Source of the DNA: Pseudomonadota bacterium
GTDB taxonomy: Bacteria; Pseudomonadota; Alphaproteobacteria; Kiloniellales; J153
Length of the DNA stretch: 39,327 nt
Assembly: GCA_022572105.1 (NCBI GenBank)
Contig: JACZWN010000003.1
Coordinates: 1-39,327, forward strand
Reading direction: 5' to 3'
The notes beneath the pieces were generated by a model. The model did not search any database. It worked only from the letters and a program-made list of their open reading frames with translations, and was not told the origin of the DNA. Within the stretch, counting starts at the first letter, position 1; each line of letters begins with the position of its first letter. A program made the position numbers and the translations under genes. Shown here piece by piece: positions 36,793-39,327 of the stretch.

Positions 36793-36823
36793 CATATAGG
36801 CCTTCCAGTTACTGGAAGGTCAA
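36793..36823 (-). promoter_or_regulatory. CueR-controlled promoter of copA-cueR
   Basis: On the minus strand, TTGACC (36823-36818) and TATATG (36798-36793) are 19 bases apart, the long spacer typical of MerR-family promoters. The palindrome CCTTCCAGT-A-ACTGGAAGG fills the spacer and matches the known CueR operator pattern. The start codon lies about 80 bases downstream. Confidence 0.88.
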
Positions 36824-36977
36824 GGTTTGAACGATAAAAAAAACCCCGCGCGCCCGGGCCCGTCGCGGTTCGGCCAAAACCGCCGCGCGGCTTGCTTCCG
36901 TCCGCTTGGGCAAGCTGTTATAAAGGGGGGAGGCATAGCTGAAAGAAGATCTTAAGAATACCCTCTAGGTATCTGAA

Positions 36978-37583
36978 ATGTTTCTGCTGATCGACAACTA
37001 CGACTCTTTCACTTACAACCTCTACCACTTCCTGGGAGAGTTGGGCGCCACGATCGAGGTGCGGCGCAACGACGCACTCAGCGTGGACCAGGCCCTGGCC
37101 CTCCGGCCGCAGGGCATCGTCATGTCGCCCGGCCCCTGCGACCCCGACCGCGCCGGCATCTGCCTGGACCTGGTGGCCGCCGCCGCCGGCAAGCTGCCCA
37201 TGCTCGGCGTCTGTCTGGGCCACCAGGCGATCGGCCAGGCCTTCGGCGGCAAGGTGGTGCGCGCGCCGGTCTGCATGCACGGCAAGCTGAGCCAGGTGCA
37301 CCACCACGGCCAGGGGCTGTTCGAGGGCCTGCCCTCGCCGTTTTCCGCGACCCGCTACCATTCGCTCACGATCGCGCGCGAGGGCCTGCCCGAGGTCCTG
37401 GAGGTGACCGCCGAGACCGACGACGGCGTCATCATGGGCCTGCGCCACAAGGAGCTGCCCATCCACGGCGTCCAGTTCCACCCGGAAAGCATCGCCTCCG
37501 AGCACGGCCACGCGCTGCTCGCGAACTTCCTGCGGATCGCCGGCCACAACGTGGCGGAGGAGCCGCGGAGGGCGTCCGCATGA
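36978..37583 (+). CDS. trpG: anthranilate synthase component II (glutamine amidotransferase)
   Basis: It supplies ammonia from glutamine to TrpE for anthranilate synthesis, the first step of the tryptophan pathway. Of 201 residues, it is a class I amidotransferase: [19 protein letters not shown] at the start, [12 protein letters not shown], the nucleophile Cys in [11 protein letters not shown], and [15 protein letters not shown] with the catalytic His and Glu. Only a weak AGG precedes the ATG. The stop overlaps the trpD start (ATGA). trpE is not in the window; upstream lies the copper unit on the other strand. Confidence 0.95.
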   Translation: MFLLIDNYDSFTYNLYHFLGELGATIEVRRNDALSVDQALALRPQGIVMSPGPCDPDRAGICLDLVAAAAGKLPMLGVCLGHQAIGQAFGGKVVRAPVCMHGKLSQVHHHGQGLFEGLPSPFSATRYHSLTIAREGLPEVLEVTAETDDGVIMGLRHKELPIHGVQFHPESIASEHGHALLANFLRIAGHNVAEEPRRASA

Positions 37584-38662
37584 GCGCCGTGGCGGGCGAC
37601 CTGGCCCAGGCGGGCGACCTGAAGGCGCTGCTGGGCGCGGCCGCGAGCGGCCGGGCGCTGGACAGCGCCGAGGCCGAGCGCGCCTTCGACATCATCATGT
37701 CGGGCGACGCCACCCCGGCCCAGATGGGCGGCTTCCTGATGGCGCTCCGGGTGCGCGGCGAGACCGTGGCCGAGATCACCGGCGCGGCGCGCGCCATGCG
37801 CGCCAAGATGCTGACCATCGAGGCGCCCGAGGGCGCCATCGACACCTGCGGCACCGGCGGCGACGGCAAGGGCACCTACAACGTCTCGACCGCCAGCGCC
37901 CTGGTGGCGGCGGCCTGTGGCGTGCCGGTGGCCAAGCACGGCAACCGGGCGCTCTCGTCCAAGAGCGGCGCGGCCGACGTGCTGGCGGCTTTGGGCGTCA
38001 ACATCGACGCCGACATGAGCCTGGTCAAGAAGGCGCTCTGGGAGGCCAAGGTCTGCTTCCTGATGGCGCCCCGGCACCACAGCGCCATGCGTCACGTCGG
38101 CCCGACCCGGGTCGAGCTGGGCACCCGGACCATCTTCAACCTGCTCGGGCCGCTGTCCAACCCGGCCCGGGTCAAGCGCCAGACCATCGGCGTGTTCGCG
38201 CCCGACTGGGTCGAGCCCATCGCCCAGGTGCTGAACGGCCTGGGCCACGAGCGCGCCTGGGTGTTCCACGGTGCCGGCGGCCTCGACGAGCTCTCGACCA
38301 CGGGCGCGTCCACGGTCGCCGAGCTCAAGGACGGCGAGGTTACGACCTTCGAGGTGACCCCGGCCGACGCCGGCCTGGCCACTGCCAAGATCGAGGACCT
38401 CAAGGGCGGCGACGCCGCGCACAACGCCCAGGCCATGCGCGCCATGCTCGACGGCGAGCCCGGGGCCTTCCGCGATATCGTGCTGCTGGCCAGCGCCGCG
38501 GCGCTGATCGTCGCCGGCAAGGCTACCGATCTCAAGGACGGCGCCGCCATGGCGGCCGAGGCCGTGGACGGCGGCAAGGCGCGCGCGACCCTGGCGCGCC
38601 TGGTCGCGATCAGCAACGAGCCGCCGGCCCCCGTGGCGGACAGGTCGGGAGCCGAGACGTGA
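37580..38662 (+). CDS. trpD: anthranilate phosphoribosyltransferase
   Basis: It joins anthranilate to PRPP. Of 360 residues, the PRPP-binding signature is [40 protein letters not shown] and [20 protein letters not shown] are also typical, and there is a helical N-terminal domain with [21 protein letters not shown]. The start overlaps the trpG stop and the end overlaps the trpC start (GTGA), so all three are coupled. The length is a little above the usual 340, because of a short N-terminal extension. Confidence 0.96.
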   Translation: MSAVAGDLAQAGDLKALLGAAASGRALDSAEAERAFDIIMSGDATPAQMGGFLMALRVRGETVAEITGAARAMRAKMLTIEAPEGAIDTCGTGGDGKGTYNVSTASALVAAACGVPVAKHGNRALSSKSGAADVLAALGVNIDADMSLVKKALWEAKVCFLMAPRHHSAMRHVGPTRVELGTRTIFNLLGPLSNPARVKRQTIGVFAPDWVEPIAQVLNGLGHERAWVFHGAGGLDELSTTGASTVAELKDGEVTTFEVTPADAGLATAKIEDLKGGDAAHNAQAMRAMLDGEPGAFRDIVLLASAAALIVAGKATDLKDGAAMAAEAVDGGKARATLARLVAISNEPPAPVADRSGAET

Positions 38663-39327
38663 ACGACGTGCTGGCACGCATCTGCACCGACAAACGCGAG
38701 CTGGTGGCCGCGCGCAAGCGCGAGACGCCCGCGAGCGCGCTGGAAGCGCGCGCCCGGGACGCCGAGCCGGCGCGCGGTTTTCACCGGGCGCTCGCCGAGC
38801 GCGCCGCCTCGGGGCGCTTCGGACTGATCTGCGAGATCAAGAAGGCCTCGCCCAGCAAGGGCCTGATCCGCGCCGACTTCGACCCGCCGGCCTTGGCGCG
38901 CGCCTACGCGGCCGGCGGCGCGACCTGCCTGTCGGTGCTGACCGATACGCCCTACTTCCAGGGCCAGGACGCGGACCTGGCCGCGGCGCGCGCCGCGGCT
39001 ACGGCGCTGCCGGTGCTGCGCAAGGACTTCATGCTCGATCCCTATCAGATCGTCGAGTCCCGGGCGCTCGGCGCCGACTGCGTGCTGCTGATCATGGCCG
39101 CGCTCGGCGACGCGCAGGCGCGCGAGCTGGAGGACGCGGCCCGGGCGCTCGCCATGGACGTGCTTGTCGAGGTCCACGATGGGGCCGAGCTCGAGCGGGC
39201 GTTAAAGCTGCGCGCGCCGCTGATCGGCGTCAACAACCGCAACCTCAAGACCCTCGAGGTGGATCTGGCGACCACCGAGGCGCTGGCCCCGCGCATTCCC
39301 GCCGGGCGCCTGCTGGTCGCCGAGAGC
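38659..39327 (+). CDS. trpC: indole-3-glycerol phosphate synthase (partial, runs off the window)
   Basis: It closes the indole ring in tryptophan synthesis. The first 223 residues are present. The GTG start at 38659 overlaps the trpD stop. Conserved motifs are [52 protein letters not shown] and [16 protein letters not shown], which include the catalytic Lys and Glu positions of this barrel. The window ends inside the conserved LLVAES motif, so the last 40 or so residues are missing. Confidence 0.95.
   Translation, partial: MNDVLARICTDKRELVAARKRETPASALEARARDAEPARGFHRALAERAASGRFGLICEIKKASPSKGLIRADFDPPALARAYAAGGATCLSVLTDTPYFQGQDADLAAARAAATALPVLRKDFMLDPYQIVESRALGADCVLLIMAALGDAQARELEDAARALAMDVLVEVHDGAELERALKLRAPLIGVNNRNLKTLEVDLATTEALAPRIPAGRLLVAES

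Overview
The window looks like a chromosomal segment of a high-GC alphaproteobacterium, most likely in or near the Rhodospirillales. The evidence is the uniformly GC-rich core genes, the neighbourhood rpmG - pleD - divK, a DinB with an N-terminal zinc ribbon, an EipB (DUF1849) envelope protein, a DUF6505 protein and a cysteine-free L33. Assignments come from reading motifs in the sequence; no database search was run.

Bases 1 to about 3,830 are accessory DNA with lower GC, small unknown genes and many palindromes. They hold two small hypothetical genes, a palindrome-rich stretch without a convincing gene, and a broken reading frame for a helix-turn-helix protein that carries four 33-base in-frame palindromic modules. 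A second mobile-element-type gene follows and runs into a 116-base palindrome. A two-gene cassette comes next: a DUF7662 plus PD-(D/E)XK nuclease and a small DUF7669-like protein, with a perfect 23-base palindrome in its promoter. The island ends inside the 3' end of a DMT-family transporter gene, whose C-terminus is island sequence.

From 4,895 to 14,227 a tightly packed plus-strand run encodes pyrB, pyrC, plsY, dprA, topA and rnr. A lipoprotein S41 protease, a NUDIX hydrolase and rpmG follow. Facing them on the minus strand are divK and pleD (cell polarity and c-di-GMP). Then come crcB, a ROK sugar kinase, dinB, eipB (minus), a 2-hydroxyacid dehydrogenase, a diguanylate cyclase, a DUF6505 protein and ilvE (minus).

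Bases 26,800 to 33,900 are mixed. They hold an IS1380-type transposase remnant, an OmpA-domain lipoprotein, a DUF4197 protein, a licC-like/licD-like pair probably used for phospho-decoration of a surface glycan, a YibQ-type divergent polysaccharide deacetylase, and a small basic protein. A short dispersed repeat carrying a Shine-Dalgarno sequence flanks the last two genes.

Bases 33,923 to 36,823 form a copper-resistance unit (copA then cueR) behind a textbook CueR promoter with a 19-base spacer. The window ends in a plus-strand trpG-trpD-trpC operon with overlapping start and stop codons; trpC runs off the end.

The features most worth following up are the covarying in-frame hairpin modules at 1,360-1,628, the nuclease cassette with its operator at 2,587-3,726, the licC/licD pair with a membrane-anchored LicD, the 15-21-base repeat around yibQ, and a set of short tandem duplications in the core genes, mostly at gene ends.
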